A stretch of DNA of 8,134 nt, taken from QQUD01 sp039029915 (GTDB lineage Bacteria > Chloroflexota > Anaerolineae > Promineifilales > Promineifilaceae). Positions 1 through 5,638 of this stretch are shown here, piece after piece (the stretch's first letter is position 1; the number at the start of each line of letters is the position of its first letter). The notes beneath the pieces are model-generated. The model had not been told where the DNA came from and searched no databases. It was given only the letters and a program-made list of their open reading frames with translations. The translations under genes and the position numbers were made by a program. Where the stretch lies: positions 1-8,134 of the forward strand of contig JBCCFD010000376.1 in the NCBI GenBank assembly GCA_039029915.1, in the 5' to 3' direction.

Positions 1-8
1 GTTCTGAC
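1..8 (-). repeat. possible end of a further, decayed CRISPR repeat
   Basis: The window opens with GTTCTGAC. Its last six bases equal the end of the CRISPR repeat (TCTGAC), and six of eight positions match. The distance from here to the first recognisable repeat (9-46, 38 nt) falls inside the 36-39 nt range of the other spacers, which is the main reason to believe it. If real, the array continues to the left of the window. Eight bases alone are weak evidence. Confidence 0.4.
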
Positions 9-46
9 CCAGTATTTGATACCGAGGCTCGTATCGTGGTGGATAT

Positions 47-306
47 GTCTAAATCCCTCTTAGGGAATGGGTGCCTCTCTGACTGATGGACTTGCGGCTC
101 CTAGAACAGGACAGGAAACGTTTCAACCCCTCTTAGGGAATGGGTGCCTCTCTGACCCGATGGAATTATTAGTTTTATGGGAAGTTTACTTATTTGTTTC
201 AACCCCTCTTAGGGAATGGGTGCCTCTCTGACAAAAGTGCAAAAAGTACGTTAGCGTACTGCACAAATGGTTTCAACCCCTCTTAGGGAATGGGTGCCTC
301 TCTGAC
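47..306 (-). CRISPR. CRISPR array, four 37-nt repeats and three complete spacers
   Basis: Repeats lie at 47-83, 120-156, 196-232 and 270-306. The last three are identical 37-mers beginning GTTTCAACCCC and ending CTCTCTGAC on the plus strand. The first differs at three positions near its left end (GTCTAAATCCC). Spacers are 84-119 (36 nt), 157-195 (39 nt) and 233-269 (37 nt), unrelated to one another. Read on the minus strand, the repeat ends in GTTGAAAC, close to the ATTGAAAC 5'-handle known from many type I and type III systems, and contains a short stem CCCT-AAG-AGGG. Transcription is therefore probably leftward, with the leader beyond 306 and the degenerate repeat leader-distal, as is usual. 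No cas gene lies in the window, so the subtype cannot be set. The array may be orphan, or served by cas genes to the left or elsewhere. Confidence 0.95.
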
Positions 307-745
307 TGCAGATTTTCAAATTGGGAAAGGACCCTCTAAAGTATACACGATTTTGATGTTTTTTGGGATACTCAACTTATTTATCACCCATTATTCTCAC
401 TTGCTGTGGATTTTTTATCCCACAAAATCTTACGCTCCGAGGGTCTTTTGAGTCACCCCCAAAAATGGCCATTTCTTATCTTCCATTAATGTTTTTTCAT
501 CCTTACGATCGGTCTCAATTGGCCTCAATCGGCCTTAATCGGCCTCAATCGCCGTTTCCGAGGGTCGCGGCCTTATTTTCGACTTTTGTCAATTTGTTGC
601 ACATTTTAAATTTGTTAAATTTCAGTATCAATAATTCAGAATATCAGAGTATGCACTCACTGATGCCAACCTGATCTTACATCCATTATTATACACCAGA
701 ATGGCTCCACAATAGACAGTTTGTCCCCTCTCCGCATTAAAAAAA
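307..745 (-). promoter_or_regulatory. AT-rich non-coding region, probable CRISPR leader
   Basis: This stretch of about 440 bp shows no convincing gene. It is AT-rich and borders the perfect-repeat end of the array, where a leader is expected if the array is read leftward. On the minus strand a TATACT box (340-345) lies about 34 bp before the first repeat, although its -35 counterpart is poor (TCCCAA at 17-bp spacing). A second minus-strand box, TATAAT at 688-693, sits in the context TGGTGTATAAT, also without a good -35. The region contains a tandem decamer (511-550) and three copies of GAGGGTC (330-336 inverted, 439-445, 560-566). The leader role is inferred from position and repeat polarity, not shown directly. 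Confidence 0.5.
511..550. repeat. four-copy tandem decamer in the leader region
   Basis: Four consecutive 10-bp units, GGTCTCAATT, GGCCTCAATC, GGCCTTAATC and GGCCTCAATC, fill this interval. They are more GC-rich than their surroundings. The 10-bp period matches one helical turn, so each unit presents the same face of the DNA, as in arrays of protein-binding sites. Function unknown. Confidence 0.85.
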
Positions 746-874
746 TTAGATATTTTGCCGTAACGCTTCTAAATATTCAGCGTCTTCTTTGGCTCTTGGG
801 TGATTGACTGATTCTTCAAAATCAACCGTAATTTGGATGAGTGCAATTGCCTTATGATAATCGCCATTTGCTGC
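746..874 (-). pseudogene. remnant of a TPR-type protein C-terminus
   Basis: On the minus strand 42 codons ending in TAA read as a protein-like fragment. It opens AANGDYHKAIALIQITVDFE, continues with a HPRAKEDAEYLEALRQ segment and ends NI. The pattern of an A-x-G-D-Y-x-K-A-I helix followed by a charged helix ending in LR is what I associate with the last repeat of tetratricopeptide-repeat proteins common in Chloroflexota and cyanobacteria; this is recall, not a search. The reading frame is closed by TGA directly upstream (875-877). No start codon or ribosome binding site is present, and the other two frames upstream do not continue the protein. It is therefore a truncated relic rather than a small gene. 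It lies between the CRISPR leader region and the 3' end of the CoA ligase gene, suggesting past deletion or rearrangement at this junction. Confidence 0.6.
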
Positions 875-936
875 TCAATTTTTATCTATCAAACGACGGT
901 TGACGAAACAGTAGACAGGCGAGCAAAAAATCGAGT

Positions 937-2826
937 TTACCCATAGCCAATCGTTTTTAAATCGTCGTGGATTTCCGATAGAATGATGGGGTCGTCAATG
1001 GTGGCCGGCAGGCGGTACTCTTGGTTTTCAGCGATTTTTTTGATGGTGCCGCGCAGGATTTTGCCAGAGCGCGTTTTGGGGAGTCGTTTGACCACCAGCG
1101 CCTGCTTAAAGGCCGCCACTGGCCCGATTTGCTGTCGAACCATCTGCACACATTCAGCCACAATGTCATCATGCGCTCGGTCGACGCCAGCCTTGAGCAC
1201 CATAAAGCCAACTGGCACTTCACCTTTTAAGGCGTCAGCTACCCCCACGACCGCACATTCAGCCACATCTCCGTGGGCAGCCAGCACTTCTTCCATACCG
1301 CCCGTGGAGAGGCGGTGCCCCGCCACATTGATGATGTCATCCGTGCGGCCCATGATGGACAAATAGCCATCTTGGTCAAAGAATCCGGCGTCGGCGGTGG
1401 AATAATATCCTTTGTGGAAGCTGAGGTAGGCAGAAATAAAGCGATCGTCGTTGTTCCAAAGGGTTGGTAAGCAGCTGGGGGGCAGCGGTAATTTCACCAT
1501 AATGTCCCCAATTTCATTTGGTTCCGCTTGGGTACCGTCTGGCCTGAGCACCTGAACGTCATAGCCAGGGACGGGCTTGCAGGCGGAGCCGGGCTTCACC
1601 GGTAGCTGTTCGATCCCCATGCAGTTGGCCACAATGGGCCAGCCGCTTTCTGTTTGCCACCAGTGGTCTATGACCGGAATGTTGAGCTGTTTTTCAGACC
1701 AAAGCAGCGTGTCGGGGTCGCATCGCTCGCCCGCTACGAAAAGCGTTTCAAAGCGGCTGAGGTCATATTTTTTAATCTCTTCCCCGTTGGGGTCTTCTCG
1801 CTTGATGGCGCGGATGGCGGTGGGGGCGGTAAAGAACGTTTTGACACCGTGTTCAGCAATGACCCGCCAATACACGCCCGCATCGGGCGTGCCTACCGGT
1901 TTGCCCTCAAACAAAACTGTGGTGCAGCCTGTCAGCAGGGGCGCATAAACGATGTAGGAGTGCCCGACAACCCAGCCCACATCTGAACCAGCCCAATATA
2001 CTTCCCCGGGATGGGTGTTAAACACGTTGGGCATGCTCCAACGCAGGGCTACGGCATGACCTCCGTTGTCCCGCACAATTCCTTTGGGCATGCCCGTGGT
2101 GCCGGATGTGTAGAGAATGTAAAGCGGGTCAGTCGCGGCGACAGGCACGCAGGGATGAGAAACGGCCGTTTTCATTGCCTCAGCCCAATCCAAGTCCCGC
2201 CCCGCTTGGAGCGTTGCCGTCATTTGCGGGCGCTGCAGAATTAAAGTTTGGCTTGGCTTATGGGTTGATAGATAGATCGCTTCATCCAGGAGGGGTTTGT
2301 AGGGCACAAGGCGGGTTGGCTCAATGCCGCACGACGCCGACATGATTACTTTTGGCTTGGCGTCATCAATGCGGACGGCCAGCTCTTTAGAGGCAAAGCC
2401 ACCAAAGACCACCGAGTGAATGGCTCCGAGTCGCGCGCAGGCCAGCATCGCCATTGCCGCTTCTGCGACCATCGGCATATAAATAATGACGCGATCCCCT
2501 TTTTCAACCCCCATACTAACGAGGACGCCAGCCAGTTTGGCCACCTCGTCTCTAAGTTCGGCATAGGTGTATTTTTGAATGCTGTTGGTGATGGGACTGT
2601 CATAGATGAGAGCGAGCTGGTCAGAACGGCCGTTTTCCACATGGCGGTCGAGGGCGTTGTAGCAGGTGTTGAGCATGCCTCCTTTAAACCAGCGATAAAA
2701 GGGTGGATTGCTTTCGTCAAGAATCTCATCCCACTTTTTATCCCAATCGATTAAGTCAGCCGCTTCTGCCCAAAACGCTTGGGGATCGGCTTGCCAACGT
2801 TGATAGACCTCATCGTAGCTGCTCAT
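937..2826 (-). CDS. prpE: propionyl-CoA synthetase (acetyl-CoA synthetase-like, AMP-forming)
   Basis: A 629-residue acyl-CoA ligase of the ANL (adenylate-forming) superfamily. It activates a short-chain acid with ATP to an acyl-AMP and then transfers it to CoA in the cytoplasm. Visible in order are an N-terminal ACAS_N-type segment (DPQAFW around residue 14), the P-loop-like YTSGTTGMPKG (239-249), WWQTESG (389-395), YYSTADAG (474-481), the hinge GRTDDIINVAGHRL (493-506) and PKTRSGKILR (583-592) with the catalytic lysine K589. Length and segments such as VRDNGGHAVALRWSM and the GSDVGWVVGHSYIVYAPLL stretch resemble PrpE and ACSS3 more than the roughly 650-residue Acs, hence propionate as the likely substrate; acetate is the main alternative. 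The ATG is supported by an AGGAGG site 6 nt upstream. No prpB, prpC or prpD neighbour is present. K589 may be acetylation-controlled, as is known for the family. Confidence 0.92.
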   Translation of the reverse strand: MSSYDEVYQRWQADPQAFWAEAADLIDWDKKWDEILDESNPPFYRWFKGGMLNTCYNALDRHVENGRSDQLALIYDSPITNSIQKYTYAELRDEVAKLAGVLVSMGVEKGDRVIIYMPMVAEAAMAMLACARLGAIHSVVFGGFASKELAVRIDDAKPKVIMSASCGIEPTRLVPYKPLLDEAIYLSTHKPSQTLILQRPQMTATLQAGRDLDWAEAMKTAVSHPCVPVAATDPLYILYTSGTTGMPKGIVRDNGGHAVALRWSMPNVFNTHPGEVYWAGSDVGWVVGHSYIVYAPLLTGCTTVLFEGKPVGTPDAGVYWRVIAEHGVKTFFTAPTAIRAIKREDPNGEEIKKYDLSRFETLFVAGERCDPDTLLWSEKQLNIPVIDHWWQTESGWPIVANCMGIEQLPVKPGSACKPVPGYDVQVLRPDGTQAEPNEIGDIMVKLPLPPSCLPTLWNNDDRFISAYLSFHKGYYSTADAGFFDQDGYLSIMGRTDDIINVAGHRLSTGGMEEVLAAHGDVAECAVVGVADALKGEVPVGFMVLKAGVDRAHDDIVAECVQMVRQQIGPVAAFKQALVVKRLPKTRSGKILRGTIKKIAENQEYRLPATIDDPIILSEIHDDLKTIGYG

Positions 2827-2832
2827 ATGGTT

Positions 2833-2838
2833 CCTCCT
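2833..2838 (-). promoter_or_regulatory. strong ribosome binding site of the CoA ligase gene
   Basis: The minus strand reads AGGAGG, the full anti-SD complement, 6 nt before the ATG at 2826. It fixes the start of the ligase and is the strongest Shine-Dalgarno I noticed in the window. The heptamer repeat begins only 9 nt upstream of it. Confidence 0.85.
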
Positions 2839-2847
2839 GTGTAAATC

Positions 2848-2889
2848 GTGTCAGGTATCGGGTGTCAGGTGTCAGGTGTTAGGTGTTAG
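2848..2889. repeat. heptamer tandem repeat, six units
   Basis: Six in-phase 7-bp units on the plus strand: GTGTCAG, GTATCGG, GTGTCAG, GTGTCAG, GTGTTAG, GTGTTAG. Read from the ligase gene they are CTGACAC-type units lying just upstream of its ribosome binding site, that is, in its 5' untranslated region or promoter. Short heptamer tandem repeats of this kind (STRR) are known from cyanobacteria and, as far as I recall, occur in Chloroflexota. The unit number may vary between strains. Confidence 0.85.
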
Positions 2890-2895
2890 GCGTGC

Positions 2896-2962
2896 AAACC
2901 TCTGAGGTTTTTCAAGAAACGCCAGTGATTGCCAATCTGTTTAGAAACCTCAGAGGTTTTTT
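2896..2962. repeat. pair of near-identical palindromic hairpins
   Basis: AAACCTCTGAGGTTT (2896-2910) and AAACCTCAGAGGTTT (2945-2959) are each self-complementary (AAACCT, 3-nt loop, AGGTTT), and each is followed by T residues on the plus strand. They differ only at the central base and are 49 bp apart, so they can fold separately or pair with each other. The pair resembles REP/BIME-type intergenic elements. Each unit also looks like a weak intrinsic terminator on the plus strand, but no plus-strand gene ends here, so a repeat element is the more natural reading. Confidence 0.7.
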
Positions 2963-3072
2963 AGCGCGTAACATCAATTAATAAGCCGATAATTTCGTAT
3001 TTCCTCAAGACAAATATACCAGTAATTTGTGAACTGTCGCTATTAATTTGCATTGCGCCGCATCGTTTGGTG

Positions 3073-3078
3073 TATAAT
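3073..3078 (+). promoter_or_regulatory. possible upstream promoter, TATAAT box
   Basis: A perfect TATAAT sits in the context TTTGGTGTATAAT. The nearest -35-like hexamer is TTGCAT at 3048-3053, with a long 19-bp spacing and only TTG matching. It would drive rightward transcription through the hairpin at 3115-3132 toward hisC. The context TGGTGTATAAT recurs exactly on the minus strand at 688-698. Confidence 0.35.
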
Positions 3079-3114
3079 TTTGACTTTATTTAATATTACT
3101 GGAAAATAAATGCA

Positions 3115-3136
3115 CCAATGATTTTTCATTGGTTTT
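3115..3136 (+). terminator. hairpin with T-tract upstream of hisC
   Basis: CCAATGA (3115-3121), loop TTTT and TCATTGG (3126-3132) form a perfect 7-bp stem followed by TTTT. It lies about 37 bp after the possible promoter at 3073 and 85 bp before the hisC start. The stem is AT-rich, so it is at best a weak terminator or attenuator. No gene ends immediately before it on the plus strand. Confidence 0.4.
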
Positions 3137-3208
3137 GATATTGGATAAAAACGCCTTAATCACGCACAAAATTGCATTTTTCGGGGTCGTTTTTTCCAGT
3201 TTGGACTC

Positions 3209-3214
3209 TATAAT
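3209..3214 (+). promoter_or_regulatory. hisC promoter -10 box, possibly giving a leaderless mRNA
   Basis: A perfect TATAAT ends 6 nt before the ATG at 3221, so the usual start of transcription (about 7 nt downstream) falls on or next to the A of the ATG. No Shine-Dalgarno sequence is present before the ATG. The -35 region at 17-bp spacing (GTCGTT, 3186-3191) is poor. The arrangement fits a leaderless transcript but is inferred from spacing alone. Confidence 0.5.
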
Positions 3215-3220
3215 TGGGAT

Positions 3221-4339
3221 ATGGTTGAAAAGTTAGAAAATCACTTGCAGTTTAAACAGTATTTAATGGATTCTCCGGTTTATAAAGGGGGCAATCCCAT
3301 TCAGATGATTCGAGAGAAATATGGAGTTGAGGAGATTTCTAAGTTGGCCTCCAATGAAAATCCGCTGCCTACTAGCCCCAAGGTGGTTGAGGCACTACAA
3401 ACGGCCGTTTTGAACCTCAATCGATATCCGCTCAACAGTGACGAGACATTGCGCGAGCAGTTGGCTAACTATGTTAAGCAAGGTGTTGATAAAACCCAGT
3501 TCTTTACTGGCAACGGGGGCTGCGACGTGCTGGCTCTGATTGCCCAAGGGTTTTTGCGTGAGGGGGATGAGGCGATTGTTTGTCCACCGACGTTCCCGAT
3601 TTATGAAATCACGATTAAGCAAATGGGTGCAAGGCCTGTTCATGCGGCCCGAAAGGCAGATTTTAGCTACGATGTGGAGGCGATTTTAACGGCCGTAACG
3701 CCCAAAACCCGACTCCTCTATCTGTGTAGCCCCAACAACCCGACCGGTAACGTGTTGACCCAAACAGAATTTGACCATTTGATGGATCGGCTCCCATCAA
3801 ACATCGTCGTGGTGGCGGATGAGGTGTATTGGCAGTTTAACACGAACGAACAGATGGCTGATTCGCTGGCCTATGTGAATCAGGGGTATCCCATTATTGT
3901 GGTGCATAGTTTCTCAAAATTGTTTGGCTTGGCTGGCTTGCGACTTGGCTACGCTATCACAACGCCGCAGATTGCTGATTATTTGGCGCGAGGGAAACGG
4001 CCGTTTCATATCAATCATCTTACCCTGACGGCTGCTCATGCTGCCCTAGATGATCAGGAAATGATTGAGCGAGTAACGGCCGTTACCATCGCAGAACGCA
4101 CCAAGATGTTTCAAGCGTTAACCGATATGGACGGCATCACCGCGTTCCCATCCGAATCAAATTTTGTGCTGTTTAAACCAGAACGGGATAGCCAACAGTT
4201 GACAGATGCCCTCATGCAGGATGGCATGATTATTCGAGAGCTGTCGAAGTTTTATTTGCCCGGCTATTGCCGCGTTTCAATTGGCTTGCCTGAAGAAAAT
4301 GAGCGGTTTTTACAGCTTCTTCAAAAGCACCTGCGGTAG
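3221..4339 (+). CDS. hisC: HisC-like PLP-dependent aminotransferase (histidinol-phosphate transaminase)
   Basis: A 372-residue fold-type I aminotransferase, the usual HisC length. HisC converts imidazole acetol phosphate and glutamate to histidinol phosphate and 2-oxoglutarate in the cytoplasm. Visible marks are KLASNENPLPTSPK (41-54), the cofactor-region TGNGGCD (96-102), PNNPTGN (171-177), DEVYW (200-204) with D200 expected to contact the pyridine nitrogen, SFSKLFGLAGLRLGYA (230-245) with Schiff-base lysine K233 and phosphate-binding R241, and CRVSIGLPEENERFL (350-364) with substrate-carboxylate R351. The last segment is very HisC-like. The start at 3221 keeps the N-terminal helix; an alternative ATG at codon 16 also lacks a ribosome binding site. 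No other his gene is adjacent, so an aromatic or other amino-acid aminotransferase of the same family is possible. It converges on the monooxygenase gene with a 9-bp gap. Confidence 0.85.
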   Translation: MVEKLENHLQFKQYLMDSPVYKGGNPIQMIREKYGVEEISKLASNENPLPTSPKVVEALQTAVLNLNRYPLNSDETLREQLANYVKQGVDKTQFFTGNGGCDVLALIAQGFLREGDEAIVCPPTFPIYEITIKQMGARPVHAARKADFSYDVEAILTAVTPKTRLLYLCSPNNPTGNVLTQTEFDHLMDRLPSNIVVVADEVYWQFNTNEQMADSLAYVNQGYPIIVVHSFSKLFGLAGLRLGYAITTPQIADYLARGKRPFHINHLTLTAAHAALDDQEMIERVTAVTIAERTKMFQALTDMDGITAFPSESNFVLFKPERDSQQLTDALMQDGMIIRELSKFYLPGYCRVSIGLPEENERFLQLLQKHLR

Positions 4340-4344
4340 AGCGC

Positions 4345-4361
4345 GCTGTCATTCCGACAGC
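4345..4361. terminator. hairpin in the convergent gap
   Basis: GCTGTC (4345-4350), loop ATTCC and GACAGC (4356-4361) form a perfect 6-bp stem between two convergent genes. It overlaps the last codons and stop of the minus-strand monooxygenase. It is placed where a shared bidirectional terminator is expected, but neither side has a real T-tract (the plus side continues TTAAGTT), so its strength is doubtful. Confidence 0.35.
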
Positions 4362-5554
4362 TTAAGTTGAATGTCTACCGTGCCAAAGCGCAGCTCTTTT
4401 TGCTGATTGAGCCATGATTTTTTGGCCCATTCAAACCGACCAAAAAGCGGGCCGGTTGCTTTGGCAATGTTGATAAGCAACGGCCGTAATCGTTCATTGC
4501 CTTGCCCTTGGGCTTCTCGAAGCTGAAGCTGCTGAGCCCGTTCTATTTCAGGAAGACGTTCTGCGGAAACGGCCGTGGCTGCCTTATCCACATCACCAGT
4601 TTCCTTGAGCGCCGGAATGATATGGTTGGCTACACTAATCACATCGCGCAGTGCCAAATTAATGCCTTGCGCCCGAATGGGTGACATTGGATGAGCGGCA
4701 TCTCCGATAAGCAGCAGTCCCGGCTTTGACCAGGCTGAGGCTCGTCCGACGATCACGTTGAGCAAGTCTGGTTTACTAATTTCATCTCTTACTGAGGCAA
4801 GATGCGCCTGTAGCCATGCGGGGGCTGGCTCGCAAAGCGAATCAAACCAAACCCTGTTTCGATTTTGGGAAATTGTGCCTTTTGGCAGCATGAGCGCATA
4901 CCGCATTTGATTGTCCCATGAGTTGTAGCACAGGGCTGTGTGCTTAATAGACCCCATAAACATCACGTCAGTGGAACCGTGACGCTGCTTTGGTGCCGGA
5001 AACTTAAACCACAAAATGTCGTAGCTTTCAGGCAGTAAATTGAGCTTGATATCAGCTCGTGAGCGCACGAGTGAGCCTCGCCCGTCACACCCCAATACGT
5101 AATCGGCTTGAATCTCTTCACCGCTTCTGAGCTTAACGCCCACAACACGGCCGTTTTCCCAAATAAGGTCGCGGACTGGCGTATTCATACGCAGCTCAAA
5201 ATGATCAAAGTGCTGTGCCTTTTCAGTGACCATCTCCAAATAGGCGGGTTGAGAAACAACGCGCACCGCTTGGTAGCCGAGGTCTTCCTTTGGCTCAAAC
5301 ACCTGAAAAATCTGTTTGTTGCCAACGTACATGTCCCATGAGTTGATGTGCCGATTGGGTAATTCAAACACCTCATCCAATAAGCCTAGCTCTTTTAAGG
5401 CGTCTAAGCCTAAGGGCATTAATGCTTCACCACGAAATACGCGGTCAAATGTGCTTGCCTTCTCAATCAGGACGACGTGTATGCCATGTTTGGCGAATAG
5501 ATAGGCGGCTGTTGCCCCAGCGGGGCCAGCGCCAACAATAATTATTTTTTTCAT
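4349..5554 (-). CDS. group A FAD-dependent monooxygenase (UbiH/PHBH-like)
   Basis: A 401-residue single-component flavoprotein hydroxylase of the FAD_binding_3 / p-hydroxybenzoate hydroxylase type. The family uses NAD(P)H and O2 to insert one oxygen into an aromatic or other small substrate. The three fingerprints are visible: the N-terminal Rossmann GAGPAG (8-13) with E31 for the FAD ribose, the DG motif GCDGRGSLVR (155-164), and the GD motif starting GDAAHPMSPIRAQGINLAL (284-302). FRGEALMPLGLDALKELGLL (40-59) is typical of the family after the first strand. No signal peptide or membrane segment is evident, so it should be cytoplasmic. The ATG has only a weak purine-rich site upstream. The gene is divergent from the TetR regulator at 5695, whose dyad-rich promoter region it shares. 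The substrate cannot be read from the sequence: quinone, phenol and antibiotic hydroxylases or geranylgeranyl-reductase-like enzymes share these motifs. Confidence 0.85.
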   Translation of the reverse strand: MKKIIIVGAGPAGATAAYLFAKHGIHVVLIEKASTFDRVFRGEALMPLGLDALKELGLLDEVFELPNRHINSWDMYVGNKQIFQVFEPKEDLGYQAVRVVSQPAYLEMVTEKAQHFDHFELRMNTPVRDLIWENGRVVGVKLRSGEEIQADYVLGCDGRGSLVRSRADIKLNLLPESYDILWFKFPAPKQRHGSTDVMFMGSIKHTALCYNSWDNQMRYALMLPKGTISQNRNRVWFDSLCEPAPAWLQAHLASVRDEISKPDLLNVIVGRASAWSKPGLLLIGDAAHPMSPIRAQGINLALRDVISVANHIIPALKETGDVDKAATAVSAERLPEIERAQQLQLREAQGQGNERLRPLLINIAKATGPLFGRFEWAKKSWLNQQKELRFGTVDIQLKLSE

Positions 5555-5576
5555 CTCATTACTCTTTGTCGTATAC

Positions 5577-5594
5577 TTGTTCGTTATTGAACAA
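5577..5594. promoter_or_regulatory. candidate TetR operator, TTGTTC-N6-GAACAA
   Basis: A perfect inverted repeat with 6-bp arms and a 6-bp centre lies 23 bp from the start of the monooxygenase gene, inside the divergent promoter region. The half-site TGTTC recurs at 5621-5625, 5655-5659 and 5684-5688. Dyads of this size are typical operators of TetR-family repressors, which are commonly encoded next to their targets. The assignment is by position and symmetry only. Confidence 0.5.
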
Positions 5595-5600
5595 CTGTTT

Positions 5601-5638
5601 GATTACAGCGTAATCGCCGCTGTTCACGAAGTCAACAG
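5601..5638. promoter_or_regulatory. two further dyads in the divergent intergenic region
   Basis: GATTAC-AGC-GTAATC (5601-5615) is a perfect 15-bp inverted repeat. CTGTT (5620-5624) and AACAG (5634-5638) form a second, looser one with a 9-bp centre. Together with the 5577 dyad they place three symmetric elements within about 60 bp between the monooxygenase and regulator genes. They may be alternative operators or sites for a second regulator. Confidence 0.4.

Noticed and set aside
47..306. CRISPR array read on the plus strand with its leader at the left
   Set aside because: The degenerate repeat would then be leader-proximal, and the repeat would lack the GAAAC-type 3' end, which is present on the minus strand.
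363..674. 103-codon plus-strand reading frame in the CRISPR leader region
   Set aside because: It has no recognisable domain, lacks a clear ribosome binding site, and its composition follows the AT-rich DNA and the decamer repeat it crosses. Best read as chance.
888..902. Near-palindrome TCAAACGACGGTTGA after the CoA ligase gene as a terminator
   Set aside because: Two of the paired positions mismatch, there is no usable loop and no T-tract.
983..2754. Several plus-strand open frames of 60-130 codons opposite the CoA ligase gene
   Set aside because: They lie wholly antisense to a complete, motif-verified gene and show no family features.
937..2826. CoA ligase as a classical acetyl-CoA synthetase (acsA)
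   Set aside because: The shorter length and several PrpE/ACSS3-like segments favour propionyl-CoA synthetase, although acetate activity cannot be excluded from sequence.
2896..2962. Hairpin pair as the terminator of an operon
   Set aside because: No gene on either strand ends here; the region separates two divergently transcribed genes, so a repeat element fits better.
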